64,000 nt of DNA from Nothophaeocryptopus gaeumannii (Eukaryota; Ascomycota; Dothideomycetes; Mycosphaerellales; Mycosphaerellaceae): positions 2,046,001-2,110,000 of the forward strand of contig JASISA010000041.1 of NCBI GenBank assembly GCA_031771865.1, written 5' to 3'. Below, in pieces: positions 50,798 to 61,800 of this stretch (the first letter of the stretch is position 1; the number at the start of each line of letters is the position of its first letter). The position numbers and the translations under genes were made by a program. A model generated the notes under the pieces. That model worked only from the letters and a program-made list of their open reading frames with translations. It was not told where the DNA came from and made no database searches.

Positions 50798-51523
50798 TCA
50801 ACCTTCCATCGGCGGCGAATCACTCCTCAACAGCGCTCGAAATCTCCCCACCAATCTCTGCAAACCCAACGCCTCCCTCTTGGGCGTCCTATCCTCTTCG
50901 CCTTCCTCCTCTGCCGGTACCAGCCTCAGCCCTCCATCAGCCTCCACCCAGGACCCCGTCTCATCAGCAACCCAAGGTTTCAGCGGCGCAAACGCCTGTC
51001 TCTTCACGACTCCTCTCTCATCGAACCAAACCTTCAGTTCCGAATCATCCGGAACGCGATCCCAATCGACACTGCCTCCTCTAAGAAAGCTCTTCAAAAC
51101 AAGAATCTCAATCTTTCGCAGAGAACATCCGTCGTCGGCGACGAGATAGAGGTTTCCTATTTCGCCTTTCACCCTACCGTGAACGCGATAGAGGCGAATG
51201 TCGTAGTATTCGACTCTCTTTCGTGCTTCGGTGCTGTCGCCATACTCATCCGCGATATCGCAGATACTCTGGAAGGACTTCTTGACGTTTTCATCGAAGA
51301 AATAGTTCAGGGATTCTTGCATATCCCTCCTCGCTAAAGGATCAGGGTCGGCACGGTGGAGCTCGAGGAGGATTGCCTTGTTGAGCGTGTTGTAGAAGGG
51401 GATCGTGCCGGAGGGCCAAGAGAAGATGGGTTTGCGGATGTGGGCTACTGAGTAGTTGTAGGAGCCGGTTTTGGGATGTGGTGTTTTCTCCATTGTGTGT
51501 TTGGGGATGGCGCTGTGTTGCAT
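50798..51523 (-). CDS. Protein of unknown function, 241 residues
   Basis: A single exon from ATG 51523. It is well structured in composition: SYNYSVAHIRKPIFSWPSGTI, TLNKAILLELHRADPDPLAR, a helix ending RRDMQESLNYFFDENVKKSF, strands IRLYRVHGRVKGEIGNLYLV, and DRVPDDSELKVWFDERG. It has no signal peptide, membrane segment or catalytic motif I can name. A 26-codon ORF from ATG 51603 stops at TGA overlapping this start codon (TGATG), so either the leader ORF is regulatory or a one-base error splits a longer N-terminus. Confidence 0.7.
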   Translation of the reverse strand: MQHSAIPKHTMEKTPHPKTGSYNYSVAHIRKPIFSWPSGTIPFYNTLNKAILLELHRADPDPLARRDMQESLNYFFDENVKKSFQSICDIADEYGDSTEARKRVEYYDIRLYRVHGRVKGEIGNLYLVADDGCSLRKIEILVLKSFLRGGSVDWDRVPDDSELKVWFDERGVVKRQAFAPLKPWVADETGSWVEADGGLRLVPAEEEGEEDRTPKREALGLQRLVGRFRALLRSDSPPMEG

Positions 51524-51603
51524 CAAGGGGTGGACGGGGGACTGGCGTAGGAGGTAGGGTAAGTGAGGGTGTTGGTGAAGAATGCCGTGGCGTTGTTCGC
51601 CAT
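51523..51603 (-). other. Upstream ORF overlapping the next start codon
   Basis: ATG 51603 opens 26 codons, rich in Thr, Ala and Ser, ending in a TGA that shares its A with the downstream ATG. This is the layout used for termination-reinitiation coupling, but it equally fits an N-terminal exon thrown out of frame by one base. Confidence 0.4.
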
Positions 51604-51710
51604 GATGGATATGCTATGAGATCTTGATGGTCAGCGCAGGGCCGGCGGTGGTCACAACGGCTGCGAAGCAGTAAGATCTGGTAATGGTAAGGGTGAATCT
51701 CTATACTCAT

Positions 51711-53411
51711 CTACTTGTCGCTCGGTTTGCTCTCGAGCGTTTCTGACTCCTCCACTTCATGTCGTTCAGCATCTCCATTCGGCACAACCTCCTCAGCAAC
51801 TCCCGTCCTCTTTGGTGGACTCTGCGCCGCCAACTCCTTACAAACCGGACTCCTCTCCCTCAAGACCGGCCCAAATCTAATAAACACAAACGGAATCACA
51901 CACATGGCAAACCCTAAAAAGCCCAACAGAGAACAAGCCCATGCCACACCCAATGACTCATACATTGGCTTCGCAGCAAAAGGCAACACAACGCCAAATG
52001 TACTTCGCGCCATACTCGTAGCCCCCAATGCGCTCGCAGACATGACCTTATACGAATCCACAATGTAATTGAAAAGCGCGACGAAGATCATCACAAAGCC
52101 GATGCCCAGAGGTAATCCGCCCAGCATGGGTACGATCCAGTGGACGCTTGGTCGCGCTGCCCATCCGATCCAGAACATACCAGCGGCGAAGAGCGGACCA
52201 CCGACAATCGCTAATGGGAGACGCTGGTATTCTTCTTTGGTCGACCAGAGCTTGTTCTTTGCTTTGGATTGGCGGAGGTAGGCGTCCCACCAGAAACTGA
52301 TGGGAAAGGCGAGGAGGTTACCGATGCAGATTGGCAAGAAGGCGAGGCCCGTTTCGCCTTGGGTGAAATGGTAGATTGCTGTGTAGTGTTAGCGATGAGA
52401 GCCCATTTACGTCAGGCAGGAGATTTTACGAGGAAACATCACAGGATATGCTTGGAAAAGCACGAAGATGACCCCATACATGAGCGAAAGGTACAAGCAG
52501 CAAGCACTGACGATCGGCTCGGCGAACAGCATACGAAGCGGCCGTCCCAGCACCTGCGTGAACAGCTGCAGAGGAGTCGTCTCCTTCAGCTCCAAAGCCC
52601 CATAGATATTCGCACCAGGTTGCTCCTTACGAATCCGCTTCGCCTTGGCAGCGAGTAGGGCAGGGCCGAAGGTCTCCGGCAGAAACACAAGTGGCAAAGC
52701 ACAAACCCCAGCAAAGATGAGCCCAAACCAGAAAGGCCATCTCCAGCTGTACTCTGATAGGTATCCCGAGGGGAGGGCACCTGCAGAGGGTCCGAAGGAA
52801 GCCACCACCATGAACCAAGCTATTGAGCGGCCGCGATGGACGGGGTTACTCAGTACGTCCGCGTAGAGGCCTCCTGTGAGCGAGATCGGTGTACTGCCGA
52901 AGATGCCGACGAAGAGGCGGAATACCAGAAAAGCAGGCCACGATGGTGCCAGGGCGGTTGCCATCATGAAGAGCGTGTAGATCGCATAGGTCGTGAGAAT
53001 GATCCCTTTCCGACCGTATCTCTCTGAGGTGGGCGCCCACAGCATAGGCCCTAGAATGTAGCCAACGAGGAATATGGAATTTGGGAGGACTAGTTGATAT
53101 TCGTCGGTGATGTTGAAGTGTCGTTGCAGCTCTATTGAGTCTCCGGAAGGTAGTGAGCTGGCGACTGTGCTGTTGAGTGTTACGAGGGTTCCGACTGTGA
53201 TGACATATGCTTTCTTTGCCTGGTTTTTATGTCAGGACTGGGAAAAACTTCAAGTGATGCCGCATACCATAGACCAGTTGTACGGATTCTCTGGGTCGCC
53301 ATCTTCGAACGCAAGGATCTCAGGTTCGCCTAGTCTCAGCGTCAGTGAATATGGTTATTTCCTGGCTGAACGCGTACCCTTTTCAAGGCTGTCTGTTGTC
53401 TCATTTGACAT
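51711..53411 (-). CDS. MFS transporter, DHA1 type (third in the window)
   Basis: Exons 53411-53378, 53329-53268, 53219-52430 and 52378-51711, with 48-, 48- and 51-nt introns, give 517 residues. The first exon codes for only 11 residues and the second carries the hallmark EDGDPENPYNWSM. Motif A is WAPTSERYGRKGIIL. The GIFGSTPISLTGGLYADV helix, WRWPFWFGLIFAG and LPLGIGFVMIFVALFNYIVDSY are also typical. Motif C is altered (FGPSAGALPSGYL rather than GPxxGG). The C-terminal tail is polar and acidic. Probably a plasma-membrane exporter; substrate unknown. It is divergent from the small membrane-protein gene. Confidence 0.92.
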
Positions 53412-53955
53412 GTCTTCAATGTCAGCTATCACAGAGAGGAGGAAACGACCAAACTCTCAGTGATGAAAGTGATGGACATGTGCATAGCCGGAAATAGAGG
53501 AGACCCTCCTCGGCTTTTGCAAATGCGAGCCGTTCGCGAGGAGTAGAGTAATAGAACTAGCCGTAATAGCTGCGACCTCGCATTCTCTTTGTTGCTGGCC
53601 CATCCTTACATGATTGAAGGCGTGATGGAGTACCAGAGCCTTGAAAGATGCCTTGCACTGATATATAACGGTCAGGTGGATGATATAGATCGGAGGTGAA
53701 GTTGAAATTGGGAGATTCTTACCGTGCGACCTTTCCTTCCTTCCGCTGGTCCGAACTTCGATCTTGATGCCTCAGGCTGCACTTATTGCTCCATCTGGTG
53801 TTGGAAAGTACCTTGCGCGGTAGAGCAACAACTCTTCTTGCGACATCGAAACGTCGAATCTGCACACTTGACGACTGGCATCGCTCACTCTGACCATTAT
53901 ACTCAACCTACCGTAGCTGGCCTTGGACTCTGGCAGGGAAGGAAAACCTCATACC
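53412..53955. promoter_or_regulatory. Upstream region between divergent MFS and small membrane-protein genes
   Basis: 544 bp with no supported gene. The overlapping 53724-54233 ORF is a shadow of the next gene. Confidence 0.4.
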
Positions 53956-54339
53956 ATGGCCACGGAATCCGAGAGGACAGTGACCGGGACGCGAATTACA
54001 GAGACTCCCGCTCGTCCCACAGTGACCATACCTCCTGGTTCAAGCTCGATGCGGAGTCTGATACCCATAACAACAGCCACTATTCCTGGCCATCGCTATA
54101 CATCGCCTCCAACATTACCCGATCAAGAACCTTCGTACGAGGGATATTCTTGGGCTCTTATTGCTATCATTGTTGTCATCGCTACTTTCACTATCGGATT
54201 AATGAGAGTGAGGGACCGGACGAGCGGTCGTGAAAGGGAGAATGATGGGTTGAGAGGGGAGGAGGGTGAGAGGCAAGGACTTCTGAGTGGATGGCAGTCG
54301 GAGGGGAGAGATGGGGATCGGGACAGGGTTATCAGATGA
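53956..54339 (+). CDS. Small single-pass membrane protein, 127 residues
   Basis: The ATG at 53956 sits in a good context (ACCATGG). A Thr/Pro/Ser-rich N-terminal half (TETPARPTVTIPPGSSS) could be O-glycosylated. One hydrophobic helix follows at about residues 69-90 (WALIAIIVVIATFTIGLM), then a highly charged Arg/Glu/Gly tail of about 37 residues. This suggests an N-out, C-in plasma-membrane protein, although no cleavable signal is seen. I know no family for it. Confidence 0.55.
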   Translation: MATESERTVTGTRITETPARPTVTIPPGSSSMRSLIPITTATIPGHRYTSPPTLPDQEPSYEGYSWALIAIIVVIATFTIGLMRVRDRTSGRERENDGLRGEEGERQGLLSGWQSEGRDGDRDRVIR

Positions 54340-54608
54340 CCGAAGGCCAGTGCAGAAGTGGGCGATGGAAAAATAATTAGCGTGGGGAACGGGGAAATCG
54401 AGAGAAATGTGGTTCAAGGAGGAGGACGCCTCTTAATTGCATTCTGGAAGCCCGGTTGCCATCACATCGCAGCGAACGATACCTTCCTTCGAGCTTGCTC
54501 TACCATCGCTGTCCCCAATCAGTAGGCTCTTCGCTTAGAACGTCTTGGAACCATGCGCCGCCGCGCCTCAGCGCCCAACAGAGTGCGTACTGCTCTTGAG
54601 GGTCTCAA

Positions 54609-55321
54609 TCACCTGTCGCGCTGCACCTGGGCTTCATGTCCAAACCGCTCTCTCCTTATCACTTTCCGGCCTAGGCTGCAGGACCGCTGTACCGAATCTC
54701 CTCTCTGCGTCGTCTTTAAGCGTATTCTGACTCTCAAGCTCGACAATCTCGGACGGGTCTTAAGCGCAACGGATACAGTAGTTGGTCGACTATCGATCAA
54801 GCTTTCTGAAATGCGTGCAATATTTTGCGATCGTTCGAACTCCTCTTTGATGGCACCGTGCGGCAGCTCGTAGCAGCAGTCTAAGATGATGACCTGTATG
54901 TTATTCCTCACGAGGCTCTCGTGCATGTTGACGAAGCAGACGAACTCGTCTTGGCTTTTTAGGGCAAAGACGTTCTTGCGAAGACAGAAAGCAAGCGCCT
55001 CGCTCATCCATTGTTTGTCAACGAGGAACATGTGCGATCTGAGGCCATTACACGTCTCGACCTGCGATCGTCTGTGAGCAAAATGGTCAGCGTGAGTGAG
55101 GTGGTTAGTCCAGTGCTTACCGGCCTGAGGTTCGCCGTCGCGCTCTTGGAATACGCGAATCTGCTGGTTGCATCGTATCCCTCCTTGAGAATGATCTGAC
55201 GAGGCTCATCTGTAGCGTAGGCATACTCGTAGATCTCATCGCAGAGCTCACGCGGTAGTCGCCGAAAGGGACACTTCCCGCTCGGAGATGGAATGCTTGG
55301 ATCGGTTGCGCTATGCGCCAT
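54609..55321 (-). CDS. F-box-like protein of unknown function
   Basis: Exons 55321-55121 and 55061-54609 with a 59-nt intron give 217 residues. The second AG (at 55063-55062) is used because it keeps the frame; the first AG does not. Residues 18-35 (CPFRRLPRELCDEIYEYAY) match the F-box-like/2EXR start that is very common in Pezizomycotina. Then come a Tyr/Arg segment and LRSHMFLVDKQWMSEALAF, also typical of that group. The family may recruit substrates to SCF ubiquitin ligases, but most members are uncharacterised. The C-terminal 50 residues are basic and less convincing. Confidence 0.68.
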
Positions 55322-55815
55322 GATGGTGGACGTCGTGGCGTGGTGGTGACGGTGGCGTGGTGGTGGAGGTGCAAAAAGCAGAAGCCAGTTTGAGGCTCAA
55401 AGCCATGGAAGACACGCGCTAAGGGCAGGTGCGGCCCGTCGCATGTGAAAGTTGTGAAACGTGCAGCTGCAAAACGGGACAAACGCTGGTCTTGCATGCT
55501 ATGTTACCTGCATCTGATTATCACAAGTCACAGCTGGCCTGCAATCTGGTTGTCAGGTAGCTGCATATCTAGTGTTATCTGACAAGGATCAGTATCGACA
55601 GGTTTCAGAAGACGATCCCTCTCAGGTTCTTACAGTGCTTAGTATGTGATTAGCTCCAAGTCCGACGATGAGGTGGAAGTGAGTCCAGTCTGAAAGCAGG
55701 AAGTGACGATGTGCTTGCGAGTCATCTGTGGCCATTTTACCTGTTCCGTGTTGTAGACGCCATCTCGTGGGTATGCGTTCCGTATGAGCGCAGAGAGCAT
55801 CTCTCTCGAAGCCGC
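55322..55815. other. Intergenic region
   Basis: Promoter of the F-box-like gene and 3' region of CWC15. A CGTGGTGG/GGTGGCG-rich stretch is seen at about 55325-55370. No gene supported. Confidence 0.45.
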
Positions 55816-56571
55816 CTACCGCACATACTTATCCATAAACTTCCGATGAAAATCGCTCCTCAACAAATCATTCACAAACCTCTTCTCTTTGCCCCTCTCC
55901 TCAGTCCCGCGCGCCTGATTCTTAAATACAACATCATCATCCCATCTTCTCTTCACCCCATACTCCTCCTTCCTCCCACCATTCAGCAGCGGATTCCCCA
56001 AAGCAATGTCCTTCTCCCTCTGTTCCTCATTCTTCTTAGCCTGCTCCTCGGCTTCTTTCCGCGCCTTCTCAGCTCGCTCGGCTTTGATCTTTGCGAGCTC
56101 GCGCATGAGTTCGGCTGTTTCGTCTTCTTCGTCATCGTCCTCATCCGACTCGTCTGAGGATTCGGAGGAGTCTGAGTCGGCGTCTATATCTCGTGTCTCC
56201 TCGAGGACTCGCCGCTTCTTCGCCTCATAATCTTCCTCCGGGTCGCCGTCTCCGCCATAATCCTGGCTGTTTTCTAATTTTCGGTTGACCCCACCGGCGC
56301 CTTCTTCGATTTGAAGAGGCTCTTGTTGTGGTATTTGCGCATCGTCTTCGTCTGTAATTTCTCGACCCTCTTTCTTCGCGTAGTGCTTCGCTTCTGCGCG
56401 CAGGAGCTCCGCTCTGAGGTCGCGCCTTGCTTGCTCGTCGGTGGTACCTTGGCCTTGTTGGCGGAATTTGAGGGTTTTGTGTGCTGGGAGTAGGCGCTGG
56501 TGGTAGCCTTCGCCGCGCAGGGCTTCTTTGCCGCGGGCTGGGTCGAACGTCGGTCTGTGAGCGGTCGTCAT
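55816..56571 (-). CDS. CWC15: Pre-mRNA-splicing factor Cwc15/Cwf15
   Basis: 251 residues from ATG 56571. The N-terminus MTTAHRPTFDPARGK is the family signature and fixes the start; an in-frame ATG 150 bp upstream gives an untypical leader. A basic segment (LPAHKTLKFRQQGQG) is followed by a long acidic helix (SDSSESSDESDEDDDEEDETAEL) and a Lys/Glu helix. The C-terminal family block has GNPLLN, VKRRWDDDVVFKNQARG and FVNDLLRSDFHRKFMDKY. Cwc15 is a component of the Prp19-associated (NTC) spliceosome complex in the nucleus. It is divergent from RRP45. Confidence 0.95.
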   Translation of the reverse strand: MTTAHRPTFDPARGKEALRGEGYHQRLLPAHKTLKFRQQGQGTTDEQARRDLRAELLRAEAKHYAKKEGREITDEDDAQIPQQEPLQIEEGAGGVNRKLENSQDYGGDGDPEEDYEAKKRRVLEETRDIDADSDSSESSDESDEDDDEEDETAELMRELAKIKAERAEKARKEAEEQAKKNEEQREKDIALGNPLLNGGRKEEYGVKRRWDDDVVFKNQARGTEERGKEKRFVNDLLRSDFHRKFMDKYVR

Positions 56572-56799
56572 ATTGGCGTGTGGTTGTGAAGAGGTGTCGT
56601 TGGGGTTGTCCCGTGGTGGAAGTGTGCAGTGCAGAAGAAGTCGCAAAGTTGAAGTTGAAGTCCATGTCCGCAGTCCACCACCTGCGGCTCGAGCTTTACC
56701 CACAAAAGAAGTCCACTTCACATGTCAAACATCGAATTCTCTATCAACATTTTCCCTCACTCATATTCGATCATGGGAATACGGTAGCCTCCACCCAAA
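56572..56799. promoter_or_regulatory. Shared promoter region of CWC15 and RRP45
   Basis: 228 bp separate the two divergent start codons of nuclear RNA-processing genes. It must hold both promoters. No factor site is assigned. Confidence 0.5.
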
Positions 56800-57758
56800 A
56801 TGCCACGCGAAGCTGAACCCTCGAATAATGAACGCGAGTTCCTCCTTTCCGCCCTCCGCGAGAATATCCGCCTCGATGCCCGCGCCTTCGATCAGTTCCG
56901 CCCAATCGACCTCGCGTTCGGCGATGACTATGGCACAGCGGACGTGCGAATAGGCAAGACAAGGGTGATGGTGAAGGTTTCTGCACAAGTTGTTGTTCCA
57001 TATGAAGACAGGAAGTTTGATGGGCTATTCACAATCTCCACGGAGTTGAGCCCTATAGCGAGCCCTGTGTTTGAAGTAGGACGGTAGGTGCATAGTGGCA
57101 GTATGGGGAATGAGGTGGATGGACTGACTGATTGTGCAGTCAAGACCGAACTGAGATTCTCATGAGTCGGTTACTGGAGAAGACAATACGAAGGTCTGGT
57201 GCCTTGGAGACTGAGTCTCTATGTATTGTGGCAGGGCAGAAGTGCTTCCACGTACGGGCAGACATTCACGTACTGGATCATGATGGCAATCTGGTAGATG
57301 CGAGCTGTCTCGCACTTGTTGCCGCGCTCATGCACTTCCGACGGCCGGACGTGGAGGTTCATGGGGAGGACGTCACAGTCTATGGAGTAAGAGAGCGAGA
57401 GCCGATCAAGCTGCAAATGCAACACCAGCCGTTTTGCGTGTCGATGAGCTACTACGATGGAGGCGAAGTCATGTTGCAAGATGCGACGCTTCTGGAAGAG
57501 CAGTGCAGGGAAGGCGAGATCATTATATCTATCAACAGATTTGGAGAGGTTTGCCAAATGGCAAAGTATGGTGGCACACCCGTTGATGGCTTAAGCATGC
57601 TCACGTGCACCAACATGGCTTTGGAGAAAGCGAAGATGATGGATAAGCTGATGAAAGCGGCGTTGGATGAAGATGAGAAGAAGAGGAATGCTGGAGGTCT
57701 GATGGCTGAGTTGAGTGCGGAGAACGAGAGAAGCGCTGGCGATATGCCCATTGGATGA
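56800..57758 (+). CDS. RRP45: Exosome complex subunit Rrp45 (RNase PH fold)
   Basis: Exons 56800-57083 and 57140-57758 with a 56-nt intron give 300 residues. The N-terminus NNEREFLLSALRENIRLDARAFDQFRPI and the following GDDYGTADVRIGKTRVMVKV are typical of the Rrp45/EXOSC9 group of RNase PH-like subunits. Later blocks are SRLLEKTIRRSGALETESLCI, HVLDHDGNLVDASCLALVAAL, and KLQMQHQPFCVSMSY. As in the eukaryotic group the phosphate and catalytic residues are not conserved, so it is a structural ring subunit. The exosome degrades and trims RNA in nucleus and cytoplasm. Confidence 0.95.
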
Positions 57759-58813
57759 GGTTACCAGCAGATTGACCTGCGCTGAGAAACAAGGTCGACG
57801 GAAGATTTGGTCGCAGCAAGCTCAGAGCAGCACGAAGACAGCGGACCTCCCTAATAACGAAGCGGGCAAGGTCAAAAGCTGCCACGGCACAGAAACCTGG
57901 CGAATCACTCCGGCACTACTGGCATTCAATGAACTACTTCATGTGACCCGGACCCTTCATACTGAGCTGCCTCACTTACACCTCAGTCTTTAGATGCGCG
58001 TAGGCCAAAGCTCAGGCTTTATATCTTTTCTGCTCTTGCTCAACACCTTGCTTCCAACAACAACAACAACATCCTCTTGGCCCTTGATACTCCGTCACAT
58101 ACAACTATTCTCAGCATCCATTATGACTACGACCATCACCGTCTGAGCGGATCACCTACCTGCGAACCCGTGTGCCTCGTTCGCTCGGTCTACCGTCTGG
58201 TTCTACCACTGTGCCGCCACTTGCCGTTGGATGAATGAGCGATATCACATGCGACTTATGGACCCTGCGAAGCCATCCGTACGTCTCCCTCATTCCAAGT
58301 TCGGCTCGATCACAACAACAACATCCATCTTGACACTCGACTTCTTCCATACAACAACATGTCTTGCCTGTCACTATGGCCACATACTGACACCAGTCTC
58401 GACTCAAGGCCTCGATGTTATCACAATGACATCCTCTCCATAATAACGAGAACTACAGGTACGCACCGAGCGCCACTGGCGCACATCGTAAGAGCGGGGA
58501 CTCTTTGACGGCCCGCATCTTCTGCAGACCGTTAGCCCGGAGCATTGATCTGTTGGCCACATCGGATCTGACCTCAGATCACTCGCGGGGCTTTGCCAGC
58601 CTTGAAGAATACATCGTACAGACTGCACTATCGGACGCGAGCGCCGGTCAGAATGCATGTGTGAACGGGAGACTGATTGGATACAGGAAGCTTATTGATA
58701 GAAGGCCTTCCTGTTTGAATGCACTTGTCTCTTGACACCAATCATCCGCCACTCTGCTCGCAAGACGAACCCGCGAGTCTTCTCTTCCACCAGATTTCAC
58801 CAAATTACCAACA
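57759..58813. other. Long intergenic region with CAA-repeat leader
   Basis: About 1.05 kb without a supported gene. Short CAA tracts recur (58055-58069, 58313-58321, 58352-58357), two of them followed by CATCC. This may be an unstructured 5' leader of the downstream 1131-residue protein. Confidence 0.4.
58055..58069 (+). repeat. CAA trinucleotide tract
   Basis: Five CAA units, with two shorter tracts 250-300 bp further on. Not in a recognisable coding frame. Confidence 0.7.
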
Positions 58814-61800
58814 ATGTCTTCTCTATTTGGCCGCCGGCCCTCGAAAGAGTCGAAGGACCCAAAGTCCTCGTGGTACTGGTCCGGACTGGAAGAGAATAAA
58901 GCTGCTGGATCCAACAAGTCTGATCTGCAGTCTCGACTGCCAACCTTTAAGCGAGATGGGACAACAGAACGTGGACTAGGCCTGTTAGCTCGAGAACCAC
59001 GCGGCGAGAAAAGGTCATCGAACAGTCCCTCTGGTCACACGTCTGACAGCACGAACAAGCGATCGAAGCTCGGCTACTCTCCACCACTTCAGCGCTCAAC
59101 CACGTCGATCCTATCGGACACCTCAGACTTCAAATCAAGTGTCTCGAGAATGGCAACGCCAGCAGGTCCGTTACGGAGTGGTCGGCTGTTCATGATCGAG
59201 GACGACTCGGATGACTCGGATACGCCGGCGAAGCCACCCGCACCTCCACGAAGACCGTCGCCGCCACGCGTAGATACCTCAATGATCGTTCCTCCTCCAG
59301 ACGAAAAGCTGAGAGCTCGACAAGAGATGGAGAAGCGTCGTGCTGAGGCTCAAGCTCGCAAGTATAACTCTCAGAGAACATCACGTATCGCCAATTCCTC
59401 TTTCCAGGACACCAAATCGCCAAAGCCGTCGGATGCCCGTACAACTCGTACATCACCACCTCCGGCACGGCGAGAGATATCGAAGCTGGGTCCTTTCTCC
59501 ACAGCAAGCCGCAGACCAGACCCAAAAGCTGCACAGAAGAAGCCGCCTCCCGATATCATTGATTTGGCATCTCCTTCGCCTCCGACCTCTCCAAAGGCTC
59601 TTCAACATCCGAGCGTCCAGCCTCAGCCTCCGGCGCAAAAAGCTTTCGACCTTTTTGGGGAAGTTTCGGAAGATATCAAGCCCGTTGTCCCTGCTAACGA
59701 CTTGCCCATGAAAGCAGTCAGATTTTCTCCCAGTCAAATGACTCCCGGGTCTACTGAGAAACCACAGGAGAAAGAGCAGCGACTGCTGAGGGAGAAACGT
59801 CTAATTTTCCAGGATGAGATTGCACAGCGGCTCCAAAAAGCCGAGGCTGATAAGAAGCAAGCTGCTGAGCGGGAGCGCCGAGAGCGTGACAGAAAGGAAC
59901 ACGCTCGAAGACAACGGGATGAGGCAGAAAAGCAGAAGCGTGAGAGCGAAGCTGAGTCAGCTCGCCAGCGGCTTGTGACACAGCGACATGAATCAACGGC
60001 GCGCCAAAATGCAGAAGGGGCCCGTCGTCGTCGGGAGTATGCGATGCAGGAGACACTCAAGAAGAAGCGTGAAGAAGCTAAACGCGTGGAGGATGCTCGC
60101 AAAGAAGCCGCTACTAAGAAGAAGGCCGAGAAACAAGCCCCTGAGGCAGCCGAGGCAGCCAAGCGCCCTCCGACCCTCAACGAAGAGCAGGCTCGTGCGA
60201 AGGAAGCCCGGATCAAGGAGAAAGAAAAGCGTAATCAAAAGCTCGCTGAAGCGAAAGAACGCGAGGACGATGATGAAATGATGGTGGTCGAAGACGACCC
60301 GCCTTTTCCAACCTTCCGCCCACTGAGCGCCTCAGGAGGACTCCAAAATGCTGAGAAGGGCCCTGTCTATTTGAGGGATGCTGTGAACGAGAAAGTCGTA
60401 AACCTTCAGCCGGTCAGCCAAAAGCCACCCTTCTCTCAGCAAACGACAGTCACCGAACCACTACGTGCACCTTCGAAGGGCTCTTTGGAGGAACACGCTC
60501 GGAAGCTGGGCAAAATCCTCCCTGAAGACGCTCATCTACTCGACTGGCGCGACAGGGACGGCCTGTTATGGCCGGTCATTATCGGCAAGTTCCGGGAGCT
60601 TACAGGGAAGGAACGATCCGAACACACCCTGCGTAAACGGTATAGGCAGATCAAAATCGCCTTTGACGAGGCCAGCATCGGCACAGAGTTGAGGGAAAAT
60701 CTGGCTCAAGGCGACCAAGAAGCCGCTCGGGAGGTCAACATCCTTGTGGGCGGCGAAGTGCCCGGTATTCAGGACGACGAGCCGGACTTGTCTCTCAGTC
60801 AAACTGCAAGCAACTCTGTGGCTGAAAGGGCCCGTGGTAGCCTCTCGAATCATCCTCTGGGCGAGATAACTCAGATTGACGCAAAGCTGTACCTGTGGAA
60901 AGAGTCCGATCATAAGCCATGGGATGATGTGGTCCGTCGTTACAACGCTTTCGCTGGAAAGGCCAAAGCGCAAAACACTATCGCTAAGCGACTGACCCCA
61001 GTCAAGAGGGCCTTTCAGTTGGCGAGAATTGACAAAGAGTTGATCAAGCGCTTTGCTGATGGGGACCAGGCCGCACAACGCGAAATCAATACAGCTATCT
61101 ACGGTCAATATCCTATTCCTCCACCGAAACCGCGAGCTCGAGGAAGGGCAATCTCCAACCCGACCCAAAAGTCGACGCACTCTGCCAGCACTTCGGACGA
61201 CTCTCCGACGATTGAAGATGAGAGCGAGAACGAGTTCTTGGATGAAGACAAGGACGAGGACGAAGATGCGGAGATATTCCAGGATGATCGACCTCCGCCA
61301 CGAATTAGGATACAGAACCCTGCAGCTGCGCCAGCCGATCGGCCAACGACTGGCGGCAAGACCATCAATGCAAGCACACAACTGGTGTGGGCTGGCGATC
61401 AAGCTCAGGCGTTCATGGACATGGAAGCGGAGAAGCGTCGCGACGATGAAGAGATCAGCCGTGACAACCCAGAAGACTTCCACTACAATGTCTACCGCCT
61501 CTATCGCCGCGATTACACCTACTCTGACTACGAAGAAAACGGCTTCGACCTTGAAGACATGGAATTCTACGAATGCGCAAAGGAGTTTCAGGACCTGAAG
61601 GCTGCGAATGATGCTGCAGAGCTGGAGGCACACCGTACCTGTCGTGGCCGGCCTGACTTAACAGACGGTAGCCACGATAGCCACACCACTAGAGATGAAG
61701 ACAAGCTCAAGACGGTCACCCTCTGCAAGCCAGGCGTCGGTCAGGTGGATGTCACCGTGCGCAAACATACCCGCGTCTTCAGCGACGGCATTCTCCCCGA

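Noticed and set aside
55711..56157. Plus-strand ORF with hydrophobic C-terminus
   Set aside because: Antisense of CWC15, whose family match is clear.
60566..61633. Minus-strand ORF of 355 residues
   Set aside because: Opposite the 1131-residue protein and without recognisable motifs; the plus strand has the duplicated module.
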